A stretch of 52,641 nt of DNA from an uncultured SAR86 cluster bacterium (GTDB lineage: Bacteria; Pseudomonadota; Gammaproteobacteria; Magnimaribacterales; AG-339-G14), in NCBI GenBank assembly GCA_902527995.1, contig CABZRA010000005.1, positions 1 through 52,641 on the forward strand, written 5' to 3'. Both the position numbers and the translations under genes were made by a program. Shown here one piece after another: positions 38,446 through 47,456 of the stretch (position 1 is its first letter; each line of letters starts with the position of its first letter). The notes below the pieces were generated by a model, which was given only the letters and a program-made list of their open reading frames with translations, was not told the origin of the DNA and did not search any database.

Positions 38446-39999
38446 ATGTCCAAATCTTTTAAAGAGACATTAAACCTATTAAAAGACTCAAACCTTGAAG
38501 ATTTTTCAAAATACACATTTAGAGGCATAGAAAAGGAGTCGCTAAGAGTTTCGGGTACGACCATTTCCGAATCAGATCATCCCGAATCATTAGGCTCTAC
38601 TTTAACTAATCAATTTATAACTACTGATTTTTCTGAAGCTCTATTAGAGTTGATAACAAATAAACAAAACTCTATCGATGCTTCGCTAGGACAATTAGAG
38701 GACGTATTAAGTTACGTCTACCTTAATTGTGACGAAATCATCTGGCCAAGTAGTGTACCTTGTGCGATTGAAAACGAAAATCAAATAAGAATTGCAGAAT
38801 ACGGTTCAACTAATTCTGGGCGTCTTAAAAATCTATACAGAAAGGGATTAAGTGAAAGATACGGTAGCATGATGCAATGTGTTTCTGGCATTCACTACAA
38901 TTTTTCTCTCGCTGATGAATTTTTTTTACATCTTGGTGCTGAAACGCATTCATTGAAAGAATACAAAAATGAATCTTATTTGAGTTTAGTTAGGAATTTC
39001 AGAAGAAATGCGTGGTTATTGCTTTACCTTTTTGGAGCAAGCCCAATTGTTCCAAAAACCTTTATATCAGGAAGAGAAAACTTTTTAGAAGAATTAAATA
39101 ATGAAGATTTTTACTTAGAATATGCTACGTGCCTGCGAATGAGTGAATTAGGCTATATGTCTAACGCTCAAGACAATCTTTATATTGCCTACAATAATTT
39201 AGAAGAATATGTTGAAAACCTTCTATTTGCATTAAAGAAAAAATATCCTAAATATGAAGAAATAGGAACTGAAAGAAATGGGGAATACATTCAGATCAAT
39301 GATTCAATCATTCAAATTGAAAACGAATACTACAGCTCGATAAGACCTAAAAGAATTGTTGGTTCAGGCGAGAGGCCAATAAACGTCTTAAGAGAAAAGG
39401 GAATAGAGTATGTTGAAGTTAGATGCTTAGACAACGACCCTTTTGATCCTTTGAGCCTTTCTTCAGAGACTAGTTACTTTTTGGAAGCCTACCTAATGAC
39501 ATGTCTGGCTGATGAAAACCGTATTGCAACAAAGGAAGAAATAATAGAGATTCAAACAAATTGGCAAAACGTCGTTAAAAATGGAAGAAATCCGGATCTA
39601 AAGATTTTAGTCAAAGGTACGGAGATTCCTATCAAGAAAGCTGCTCAGTCCATTCTAGAAAGAATTCATACTTATGTAACTTCCATTTCAGATCAAGCGA
39701 CAGACTTGAAAATTAATTTAAACAAAACACTAGAGCTTCAACAAAGAAAAATAGATCATCCTGATTTGACTCCCTCTGGAAAGATTTTAAAAACTCTGAA
39801 AGAAAACAACTTTAATTGGACCGAATTTAATTTAGAAATTTTCAAAGAACACAAAAAATATTTTGCTCAATTAAATAAGGACTTGACGTATTTAAAAAAT
39901 GAAGCTGAAGCTTCGGTGAAAAAATTTAATGAGCTTGAAAAAGAAAAAGAAATTCCATTTGCAGATTTTTTAAAAAACTATTTAAATGCATTAAATTAA
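38446..39999 (+). CDS. gshA: Glutamate-cysteine ligase
   Basis: 517 aa; RGIEKESLRVSG, SGIHYNFSL, YVEVRCLDNDPFDP. Confidence 0.95.
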   Translation: MSKSFKETLNLLKDSNLEDFSKYTFRGIEKESLRVSGTTISESDHPESLGSTLTNQFITTDFSEALLELITNKQNSIDASLGQLEDVLSYVYLNCDEIIWPSSVPCAIENENQIRIAEYGSTNSGRLKNLYRKGLSERYGSMMQCVSGIHYNFSLADEFFLHLGAETHSLKEYKNESYLSLVRNFRRNAWLLLYLFGASPIVPKTFISGRENFLEELNNEDFYLEYATCLRMSELGYMSNAQDNLYIAYNNLEEYVENLLFALKKKYPKYEEIGTERNGEYIQINDSIIQIENEYYSSIRPKRIVGSGERPINVLREKGIEYVEVRCLDNDPFDPLSLSSETSYFLEAYLMTCLADENRIATKEEIIEIQTNWQNVVKNGRNPDLKILVKGTEIPIKKAAQSILERIHTYVTSISDQATDLKINLNKTLELQQRKIDHPDLTPSGKILKTLKENNFNWTEFNLEIFKEHKKYFAQLNKDLTYLKNEAEASVKKFNELEKEKEIPFADFLKNYLNALN

Positions 40000-40011
40000 T
40001 TAAGGAGAGAT

Positions 40012-40983
40012 ATGAAAGCATTTGTATGTAGAGAATTTGGGCCAGTCGATTCCCACAAAGTTGAAGAAATAGAAGACCCGAGAGCTGAACCAGGAATGGT
40101 AATTATTGACGTTAAAGCTGCAGGTATAAGCTTTCCTGATGTTTTAATTATTCAAGGCAAGTATCAATTTCAACCCCCCTTTCCATTTTCACCAGGAGGC
40201 GAAGTTGCTGGAGTAATCTCTGAAGTAGGTGAGGGTGTCACTGACTGGAAAGAGGGAGATCGTGTGATTGCGATGATCGGAAACGGTGGGATTGCGGAAA
40301 AAGTTTCAGCTTTTGCTGGAACTCTAATGACATTGCCAGAAACTATGGACTATAAAGATGGAGCAGCTTTCCCACTTAACTACGGAACGACTTACTATGC
40401 ATTAAAACAAAGAGGTAAGCTCAAGGAAGGCGAGACACTCTTGGTAACTGGTGCTGGAGGTGGAGTTGGAACAACGGCGATAGAAATTGGTAAAGCCATG
40501 GGAGCAAGAGTCATAGCCGCTGCAAGTAACCAAGAAAAACTAGATATCGCGAAAAGATTAGGTGCTGACGAAGTAATTAATTATGGCGATGGTGAGTTAA
40601 AAGAAAAAGTAAAAGCTTTAACCGATGGACTAGGAGCTGATGTAATTTATGACGCTGTAGGCGGCGATATCTTTTTACAATGCATGAGATGTATTAATTG
40701 GGATGGCAGAGTCCTTGTCATTGGCTTTCCAGCTGGAATTCCAAAAGTTCCAACAAACCTTGCCCTGCTAAAAGGCTGTTCCATTGTTGGTGTTTTTTGG
40801 GGAAGTTTCACTGGTAGAGAGCCAGAAGAAAACACGAAAAATTTTAAAGAGCTATTTGCCTTACATGCCGAAGGTAAGATCAAACCCGAAATCACGAAAA
40901 GTTATTCTTTAGATGAAGCTGTCGATGCCATAAAATCTTTAGAAGAGAGAACCGCTACAGGAAAAGTGGTGATAGAAATTTGA
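40012..40983 (+). CDS. NADPH:quinone oxidoreductase-like MDR protein
   Basis: 323 aa; VTGAGGGVGTTAIEIGKAMGARVIAAASNQEKLDIAKRLGADEVINY. Confidence 0.93.
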   Translation: MKAFVCREFGPVDSHKVEEIEDPRAEPGMVIIDVKAAGISFPDVLIIQGKYQFQPPFPFSPGGEVAGVISEVGEGVTDWKEGDRVIAMIGNGGIAEKVSAFAGTLMTLPETMDYKDGAAFPLNYGTTYYALKQRGKLKEGETLLVTGAGGGVGTTAIEIGKAMGARVIAAASNQEKLDIAKRLGADEVINYGDGELKEKVKALTDGLGADVIYDAVGGDIFLQCMRCINWDGRVLVIGFPAGIPKVPTNLALLKGCSIVGVFWGSFTGREPEENTKNFKELFALHAEGKIKPEITKSYSLDEAVDAIKSLEERTATGKVVIEI

Positions 40984-41011
40984 TTTAAAGAAATTTAAAA
41001 GTTCCAAGTCA

Positions 41012-41043
41012 TAAAAAAAGGAGGCATAAGCCTCCTTTTTTTA
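41012..41043. terminator. Bidirectional rho-independent terminator
   Basis: AAAAAAAGGAGGC-ATAA-GCCTCCTTTTTTT. Confidence 0.92.
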
Positions 41044-41058
41044 AAACTTACATTTTTA

Positions 41059-41484
41059 TTAAGCAGTTTGTTCTTTGGGCTCGGGCGCGGTCCACATTCC
41101 ACCAATGAGACCTATAAGTATTGCTACGTAAAAGACAATTCCTAGTGGATCTGATGGAATTAAAGATGCAGACACGTATCCAGTAGCTCCAACGCTATCT
41201 ACAAATTGTTGAAGTCCTCCTGTTAACTCTTCACCGCTTTCGGATAGAGCATAAGCCCAATTATTTACAGAAGAAGTTACATTCCCATAAGTGCCGGCAT
41301 TAAATGCGACTACACAAAGTGAAACTATTGAGTGCATAACTTTGCCAAAAGTATTTACCCCATAAAGATTCGCATTAGTAACTCCTCTAAACATCATCCA
41401 TAAAAGAAGTATATTTCCAATAAAGAATATTCCTTGTAACTGTAATACAGCTACATACCCTTGATTAAGTATTGCTATTTCCAT
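41059..41484 (-). CDS. Small membrane protein of unknown function, twin B
   Basis: 141 aa; FFIGNILLLWMMFRGVTNAN...PLGIVFYVAILIGLIGGMW; similar layout to the preceding gene. Confidence 0.8.
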   Translation of the reverse strand: MEIAILNQGYVAVLQLQGIFFIGNILLLWMMFRGVTNANLYGVNTFGKVMHSIVSLCVVAFNAGTYGNVTSSVNNWAYALSESGEELTGGLQQFVDSVGATGYVSASLIPSDPLGIVFYVAILIGLIGGMWTAPEPKEQTA

Positions 41485-41495
41485 GATATTTCTCC

Positions 41496-41906
41496 TTAAT
41501 TATTTCTTGGAACCCAAATCAGGGTGACGATCATTAATGAAACGATAGCTAGAAAGGCAATTCCCAAGGGTGTCGGTGTCGCAGCTACTTCAGTTGTACC
41601 TACAAAATCTAAAAAACCCTGAGTTCGTTCAGGATTTGGTGTGTTTTCTATACCAAACATTTCAATTCTTGCTGCGGCGTTGATGAAAGTGTTTGCTGCA
41701 AAGGTATATGCCTGCCAACTTCCAAGGACAATGCAAGCTCCAAATCCTGTTGAAACTATTTTTGCAATAATATTTGAATCTGGATTTTCTCCAGTCATAT
41801 TAGCTACTCTTAAGGCTAACCAGATAGCTATTATGGATCCAATGAATGCCAAAGCATCAACCATTCTTCCCGTCTGAAAAGCGAACGTTATTTGTTCTAA
41901 TGTCAT
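41496..41906 (-). CDS. Small membrane protein of unknown function, twin A
   Basis: 136 aa; ALAFIGSIIAIWLALRVANMTG...PTPLGIAFLAIVSLMIVTLIW; SD AGGAGAG. Confidence 0.8.
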   Translation of the reverse strand: MTLEQITFAFQTGRMVDALAFIGSIIAIWLALRVANMTGENPDSNIIAKIVSTGFGACIVLGSWQAYTFAANTFINAAARIEMFGIENTPNPERTQGFLDFVGTTEVAATPTPLGIAFLAIVSLMIVTLIWVPRNN

Positions 41907-41931
41907 ATTTCTCTCCTAAAATTTATAAATT

Positions 41932-41950
41932 GTTGAGAACTATTCTCAAC
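41932..41950 (-). promoter_or_regulatory. Perfect dyad (Fur-box-like) overlapping putative promoter of the twin membrane genes
   Basis: GTTGAGAA-CTA-TTCTCAAC; on the minus strand TTGAGA, 16 nt, TATAAA then SD and ATG 41906. Confidence 0.6.
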
Positions 41951-42002
41951 ACCGTCATTTAATATAAACTCTGATGAGATAATTTCAACAAAAATTAGGT
42001 GA

Positions 42003-42653
42003 CTATCTTGCGAAGATTATTAGACTTTTTAGAGCTTTAGCAATATTCTCAGGATTGTGAGGACTTTTAAAGAATCCGTAATATTTTCCATCTGGACTTA
42101 TTAAAGCTAAGTTCATGCTGTGGTCCATATCGTAGTTATTTTCAGTTGAATTCAAAACTGGAACAAACGGCAAAGTAAGGTTCGTTGCTAACTTATAGAT
42201 TTCCTCAATAGCTCCGGATACACCGATAAAATCTTCATTGAATGCCTGAGCATATTTTAAGATTTTTGAAGGTGAGTCTCGATCTGGATCAACTGAAACA
42301 ATGGTAAAAGTTATGTCTTCCAGTAATTCTGGTGATTCAGCCTTTAGCAAATCTGAAGTTTTAGCTATTTGACTCATGGTCATCGGACACATATCAGGAC
42401 AAGAGGCAAAACCCATAAAAATTAAATTCCACTGGTCTTGAAGGTTTTGGTTGGAGTAGACTTCATCACCCGAAGCAAGTCTAAAATCACTCAACTCTCT
42501 TTTAGTATTTAACTTGTAAAATTTTAAAAGTTTATATTGATCGGCAGTCAATTCTTTTTCCGTAACCGTGTCATAAACAAATAGCCCGATTACCATTGAA
42601 ATGATTGCTAAACAAGAAACAACTGTGTATTTAATATTATTATTTTGACTCAT
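42003..42653 (-). CDS. SCO1/SenC-family copper protein
   Basis: 216 aa; FMGFASCPDMCPMTMSQI (CX3CP), FTIVSVDPDRDSP, MDHSMNLALISPDG. Confidence 0.93.
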   Translation of the reverse strand: MSQNNNIKYTVVSCLAIISMVIGLFVYDTVTEKELTADQYKLLKFYKLNTKRELSDFRLASGDEVYSNQNLQDQWNLIFMGFASCPDMCPMTMSQIAKTSDLLKAESPELLEDITFTIVSVDPDRDSPSKILKYAQAFNEDFIGVSGAIEEIYKLATNLTLPFVPVLNSTENNYDMDHSMNLALISPDGKYYGFFKSPHNPENIAKALKSLIIFAR

Positions 42654-42655
42654 TG

Positions 42656-43543
42656 TTAAAAGAGAATTCTATCCAATGGCATAGAAATAAACAAAACCGT
42701 TAAATAAATTATTGAATAAAGAAAAAAAGGAATGGCTTTTCTATTATCTCGATCCATTTTAAAAGTTATGGCTAGATAAATTAAAATCCCTCCTAGAAAT
42801 GAAGACACGGCAAGGTAAAAAACTCCAAGAAAACCTGTTGCAAATGGAAGCCAAGAGACTGCCAGCAGTAAAAACGAATAAAGTACGATTTGAGTTTTTG
42901 TGTAAGAAACTCCTTTAACTACGGGCATCATCGGGACTCCTGCATTTGCATAGTCCTCTTTTCTATCAATGGCTAAGGCCCAAAAATGTGGAGGCGTCCA
43001 AATGAAAACTATCAGAACAAGCAATAACGGCAGGGAATCAATTGAGCCCGTGATAGAAACCCATCCTAAAAGCGGAGGCATTGCACCAGCCAGACCTCCT
43101 ATTACGATGTTTTGAGTTCCTGTGTATTTTAGAATCTTTGTATAAAAGAAAGCGTAAAAAACCCAGGTCCAGAAAGTTAGAAGCCAAGACAAAAAGTTAT
43201 TAAAAGTTAATAGAATAGATGAGCCAACTGCAAGCAAGAAAAAAGCAAAGATAATAGCATTGGACATCGGAATAGCATTTTGAACCAAAGGTCTCTTGCT
43301 TGTTCGTTTCATTTTACTATCAATTGAAACATCTAATATTTGATTTGTAGCTGCACTGGAAGCTGCAATCATTCCAATTCCAATTATCCCAGTAAAAACT
43401 TGAATAAGATTTGAAGCAAAACCTTCAGCTAAAAACATCGAAGTGGCCGCGGTCAAAACCAAAAGATAGATAATGCTTGGCTTGGTAAGTTCTAAATAAG
43501 CACTAATGTTTGATTTGGAATATTTTAGGCTATCTGTTGACAC
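42656..43543 (-). CDS. ctaB: Protohaem IX farnesyltransferase (haem O synthase)
   Basis: 295 aa; AASSAATNQILDVSIDSKMKRTSKRPL, WTPPHFWALAIDRKEDYANAGVPMMPVV. Confidence 0.95.
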   Translation of the reverse strand: MSTDSLKYSKSNISAYLELTKPSIIYLLVLTAATSMFLAEGFASNLIQVFTGIIGIGMIAASSAATNQILDVSIDSKMKRTSKRPLVQNAIPMSNAIIFAFFLLAVGSSILLTFNNFLSWLLTFWTWVFYAFFYTKILKYTGTQNIVIGGLAGAMPPLLGWVSITGSIDSLPLLLVLIVFIWTPPHFWALAIDRKEDYANAGVPMMPVVKGVSYTKTQIVLYSFLLLAVSWLPFATGFLGVFYLAVSSFLGGILIYLAITFKMDRDNRKAIPFFLYSIIYLTVLFISMPLDRILF

Positions 43544-44528
43544 TGATTTTAAGTCTAAAGTAAGAAATTGCTAATAACAAAAATAAAGCTCCTAAATTAT
43601 GCGCTATAGCGACATATAAAGGAAGGCGATAAATAATATTAGAAACGCCTAATAGTAATTGTAAAAATAAAAAGAAAGTTAAAACTCCTGAATATTTTTT
43701 CAATTTTTCGCTATAAAAAGAAGCGATCAAAGCGACAAAATAAAAAGTAACTAATAATGCTCCTAATCTATGTACTAAATGAATTGCAGTTCTGGACTGG
43801 TGATCTAACTTACCACCCAAATAATCTGGGCCGATGCTTTGCATGAAGTTAAATCCCATTTGAAAATCTGAATCTGGCAATATTTGCCCTTGGCAAAGGG
43901 GAAAATCTGGACAAGCAAAAGCTGCATAGTTAGAGCTAAGCCAAACTCCAAGAATAATCTGAGCTACCAAAACAGGAAAGGCAAAATTTAAAAGTCTGTA
44001 AGTTTTTTTACTGACACTAAAAGGCTCACTGGACCCAGTATCTAAATCTTTCAGCTTCATATAAGTAAGAAATAAGAGAGTTGTGGTCGCAAACCCTCCC
44101 AATAAGTGCATCGTTACGACCTGTGGCCACAGCTTCAAGCTTACCGTCAAGTACCCAAAAGTTGACTGACACAAAACTAAAACAACTAATGCTCCCGTTA
44201 ACTTTGTTACTAACGAATTGTAAGGTTTCAAATAAAGCGACATTATAAAAATCCCTATTATTAATAATCCTAAAAATCCTGCAAAATACCTATGCACTAC
44301 TTCTGGAATCGCTTTTTCTATTTCAAATTTTCTTTCTGGATATAATTCATTTGCTTGAGCAATTTCTGCCTCGGTCATAGGAAAAATTGCGAACCCATAA
44401 CATCCAGGCCAATCTGGACAACCTAAACCTGCATCTACTAATCTAGTCCAAGCTCCCAAACTAACTACTCCAAACGCTAAAAAAACGCCAAGAAAACTAA
44501 TAATTTTTAATTTTTTTAAACTAACCAA
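43530..44528 (-). CDS. ctaA: Haem A synthase (COX15/CtaA)
   Basis: 332 aa; GAWTRLVDAGLGCPDWPGCYG, VVHRYFAGFLG, HRLGALLV. Confidence 0.94.
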   Translation of the reverse strand: MVSLKKLKIISFLGVFLAFGVVSLGAWTRLVDAGLGCPDWPGCYGFAIFPMTEAEIAQANELYPERKFEIEKAIPEVVHRYFAGFLGLLIIGIFIMSLYLKPYNSLVTKLTGALVVLVLCQSTFGYLTVSLKLWPQVVTMHLLGGFATTTLLFLTYMKLKDLDTGSSEPFSVSKKTYRLLNFAFPVLVAQIILGVWLSSNYAAFACPDFPLCQGQILPDSDFQMGFNFMQSIGPDYLGGKLDHQSRTAIHLVHRLGALLVTFYFVALIASFYSEKLKKYSGVLTFFLFLQLLLGVSNIIYRLPLYVAIAHNLGALFLLLAISYFRLKISVNR

Positions 44529-45108
44529 TTTTTGATGCCTTTAATAATTTCTTTAAGTCAGCTAAAAGCTTTTTTCCATCAATGTCGCCAGAGTAATAAA
44601 GAATTACGTTACCCAAAGGATCTGCCACAAATAAATTAGTGGATTGGAAAAGGTCTACTTTTGATTCTTTAAACTTACTCTCAACTAAATCCAAGTCATT
44701 TATAGTAATGAAGTTTAAATCTTCATAATTAGAAATAAGACTTGGTTCAAGCGTTTTTAATTCGGCTGCAGTTGAAGCTACATATCTTTTAAATCTTCCC
44801 TGCTCTCTTGATAATAAAACATTAACTTGTCTAGCAATGTAGATAGTTTCTAAGCAAGTTTCATCGCACCTATCTTTAATAAAGGTGATCAACATCCACT
44901 TTCTTTCCATGCTATCAATATCTAAATATTGATAATCTAATTCCAAGTCTAGTTCGCCTAGGTACAAACTAGGCTCAATTAAATCTCCATAATTAACTTT
45001 AGTTTTAGGTCCGAAACCCAAGTAGTACCACGCCGTGCTCAAGGTGATGACCAATATAGGAATTAAAAATATCGTTAAGGCAATATAAAAACCTTTATTT
45101 TGATTCAT
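44521..45108 (-). CDS. SCO-like thioredoxin-fold protein within the cox cluster
   Basis: Likely start MNQNKGFYIALTIF at 45108; ITFIKDRCDETCLETIY retains a CX3C motif; NLFVADPLGNVILYYSG. Confidence 0.75.
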   Translation of the reverse strand: MNQNKGFYIALTIFLIPILVITLSTAWYYLGFGPKTKVNYGDLIEPSLYLGELDLELDYQYLDIDSMERKWMLITFIKDRCDETCLETIYIARQVNVLLSREQGRFKRYVASTAAELKTLEPSLISNYEDLNFITINDLDLVESKFKESKVDLFQSTNLFVADPLGNVILYYSGDIDGKKLLADLKKLLKASKIG

Positions 45109-45799
45109 TTCTTTTTCCTCTAAAAAGATAGACGCAAACTCCAACCAAAATTACAACTGAAAGCCCAAACCACTGGAAGGCATAGCCAAAATGACGGTAC
45201 GAGGACAAATTAATTGGCTTCCATATAGATGTAAAGCTTGCAGGAGATAAATCAGAAAGTTCTAAAACAAAATCTTTCAAATCTCTGCCAATGATGCTTT
45301 TTATTTCGTCTAAATCTAGTGATTGAATCAAGAAAAGAGAACTATCCAATTCAAAGGTAGTATTTGAACTTAAAGTTAAACCTGTAGAAGACGGTCTTAA
45401 GGTACCTACAAGCGATAGGGATTCTGCAGGAGTTTTTATTCTTGTAAAATTTTTTCTATCAGTCATTTCTATCCAACCTCTTGAGATCATCAATGCTGAG
45501 CCATCGTCTAATTCAAAAGGGCTCATTACCACTACTCCTGGTTTTCCGTTATGTATTTTGTTATCTAGATAGAAAAGATCTTCTAAAAATCTTCCTTTAA
45601 TAGATACGTTTCGATACAAATTGATTTTCGAATCGAGATTATAAGTTATTTCTTCTACGGGATAAGACTGCTGTAAAGAATAGGTATTTTCTAATTCCTT
45701 TTTTTCATAACCTCTATTTATTTGCCAAATGCCAAGAGATAATGTCAAAGAAAATAAAGCAAAAAAAGTAATTAGCGCCGCCCATCTAACTTTTTCCAT
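45095..45799 (-). CDS. SURF1-family cytochrome oxidase assembly protein
   Basis: 234 aa; N- and C-terminal TMs; LGIWQINRGYEKKELE, GKPGVVVMSPFELDDGSALMISRGWI, RHFGYAFQWFGLSVVILVGV. Confidence 0.9.
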   Translation of the reverse strand: MEKVRWAALITFFALFSLTLSLGIWQINRGYEKKELENTYSLQQSYPVEEITYNLDSKINLYRNVSIKGRFLEDLFYLDNKIHNGKPGVVVMSPFELDDGSALMISRGWIEMTDRKNFTRIKTPAESLSLVGTLRPSSTGLTLSSNTTFELDSSLFLIQSLDLDEIKSIIGRDLKDFVLELSDLSPASFTSIWKPINLSSYRHFGYAFQWFGLSVVILVGVCVYLFRGKRNESK

Positions 45800-45820
45800 A
45801 ATTAAACTATACTACCTACC

Positions 45821-46030
45821 ATGATTTTCAAAATAATTATTCTCATACTTGCAGCCGCTATGTTGATAAGTCTCTTTTCAAGCGCCTTCTTTCTAGTGAA
45901 AGATAAGGGGTCAACTTCAAGGGCATTTTACACATTAAGAGTCAGGGTTACTTTAGCTCTTTTGATATTAGCTACGCTTGCGATTGGTATTACGACTGGA
46001 AATTTGGAAGTTGGAGCCCCTTGGGGTTAA
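45821..46030 (+). CDS. DUF2909 twin-TM protein
   Basis: 69 aa; two TM segments; stop overlaps convergent coxC stop. Confidence 0.8.
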   Translation: MIFKIIILILAAAMLISLFSSAFFLVKDKGSTSRAFYTLRVRVTLALLILATLAIGITTGNLEVGAPWG

Positions 46031-46929
46031 AAAACATATACAACAAGTACTAAAAGAATCCAAACCACATCAACGAAATGCCAGTACCAAGATCCTGCAG
46101 CTAATCCAAAATGTTCATGCTCACTAAATGCTCCTCTAAACCCTCTGATTGTCATTATTGTCAAAATAATAGCCCCAAGACAAACATGAAATCCATGAAA
46201 ACCAGTCATTAAAAAGAAAGTAGTCCCATAAATACCGGCTCCTAAAGTTAGGCCCATGTGGGCATAAGCCTCGTAATACTCAACACTTTGTAAAACTACA
46301 AATATATAACCAAGCGTTAAAGTTGCTACCATCCAAAGTTTAAAACCTTTTCGATTTCCTTTTTTCAATGCGGCTTCCGCAAGGGCTATAGTTCCGCTTG
46401 ACGTTACTAAACATAAAGTATTCCAAAACGGCAACCAAGTATGAATCTTGCTCAAAGCTGGTATGGACATATTGTGATGGGCTCCTGGAAATCTTTCGTT
46501 ATCTGGCGTCTCCATCAATGGCCAACTAGCTTCAAATCCAGGCCATAAAATATTTGCTATACCTTTTTCACCTTCCCCACCTAACCAAGGGACTGCAAAA
46601 ATTCTGACGTAGCCTAAAGCCAAGAAGAAGGCGAAGAAGAACATAACTTCTGAAAAAATAAACCAAGACATTCCATGCACAAAAGAAGTATTCAATTGAT
46701 CGCTGTACATCCCTTTATCGTTTTCTTTGATTACCTCAGAAAACCAGAAAAACATCGTGCCCCACATCAGAAGAAAACTTGAAATTAATATCCAATGAGA
46801 GAAAGAGTCTTCTTTCCCAAGATCATTTATGGTGTAACCTGCACCATAAACAAATAACAGTAAAGAAAGCGCCATGAAAATTGGCAATTTACTGCTAGCT
46901 GGTACGTAATAAGAAGATTCTGAGCTCAT
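46027..46929 (-). CDS. coxC: Cytochrome c oxidase subunit III
   Basis: 300 aa; HGMSWFIFSEVMFFFAFFLAL, GFHGFHVCLGAIIL, WYWHFVDVVWILLVLVVYVF. Confidence 0.97.
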   Translation of the reverse strand: MSSESSYYVPASSKLPIFMALSLLLFVYGAGYTINDLGKEDSFSHWILISSFLLMWGTMFFWFSEVIKENDKGMYSDQLNTSFVHGMSWFIFSEVMFFFAFFLALGYVRIFAVPWLGGEGEKGIANILWPGFEASWPLMETPDNERFPGAHHNMSIPALSKIHTWLPFWNTLCLVTSSGTIALAEAALKKGNRKGFKLWMVATLTLGYIFVVLQSVEYYEAYAHMGLTLGAGIYGTTFFLMTGFHGFHVCLGAIILTIMTIRGFRGAFSEHEHFGLAAGSWYWHFVDVVWILLVLVVYVF

Positions 46930-47453
46930 TATTTATATGCGAACTGTTCAGTCACATCAAACAAAGTATACCCCAAAGCCAAAGACGAAATATCTTTTGG
47001 GATCTCCGGATCAATTACAAATTTCACTGGGATCGTAATAGATTCGCCTGCAGCAAGATATTGTTGTTCAAAACAAAAACATTCTGTTTTGTGAAAATAT
47101 TTTGCTCCACGTCCTGGGGAAACACTGGGGATTGCTTGAGCAACCATCGGCTCGGCGGTGGTATTTGTGAAGGTAAAATTCATCAAATAATCCTTCCCAG
47201 TTTCTATCTTCATTTGCGGTGAGTCTGATTTAAAACTCCAAGGCATATTTTTATTATTAAGGGTTACAAAAGTAACCTTCATAGTTCTAGTCTCTATTTC
47301 TTCGTCATAAGAAGAAATAGTTGGCCCGGTTACTTTTCCATTTAAACCGGTGATATCACAGAAAATATCGTATAAGGGAACTAAACCAAAACCAAAACCA
47401 AACATCCCAAATGTAAGAAGTAACAACCGGAATACATTTTTTGTTTGGCCCAT
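46929..47453 (-). CDS. ctaG: Cytochrome c oxidase assembly protein CtaG/Cox11
   Basis: 174 aa; VPLYDIFCDITGLNGKV, KTECFCFEQQYLAAGE. Confidence 0.95.
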   Translation of the reverse strand: MGQTKNVFRLLLLTFGMFGFGFGLVPLYDIFCDITGLNGKVTGPTISSYDEEIETRTMKVTFVTLNNKNMPWSFKSDSPQMKIETGKDYLMNFTFTNTTAEPMVAQAIPSVSPGRGAKYFHKTECFCFEQQYLAAGESITIPVKFVIDPEIPKDISSLALGYTLFDVTEQFAYK

Positions 47454-47456
47454 AGA

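Noticed and set aside
45821-46030. Opposite-strand 69-aa ORF in the cox cluster as a novel subunit
   Set aside because: Matches the DUF2909 twin-TM proteins commonly found in proteobacterial cox loci, so not novel.
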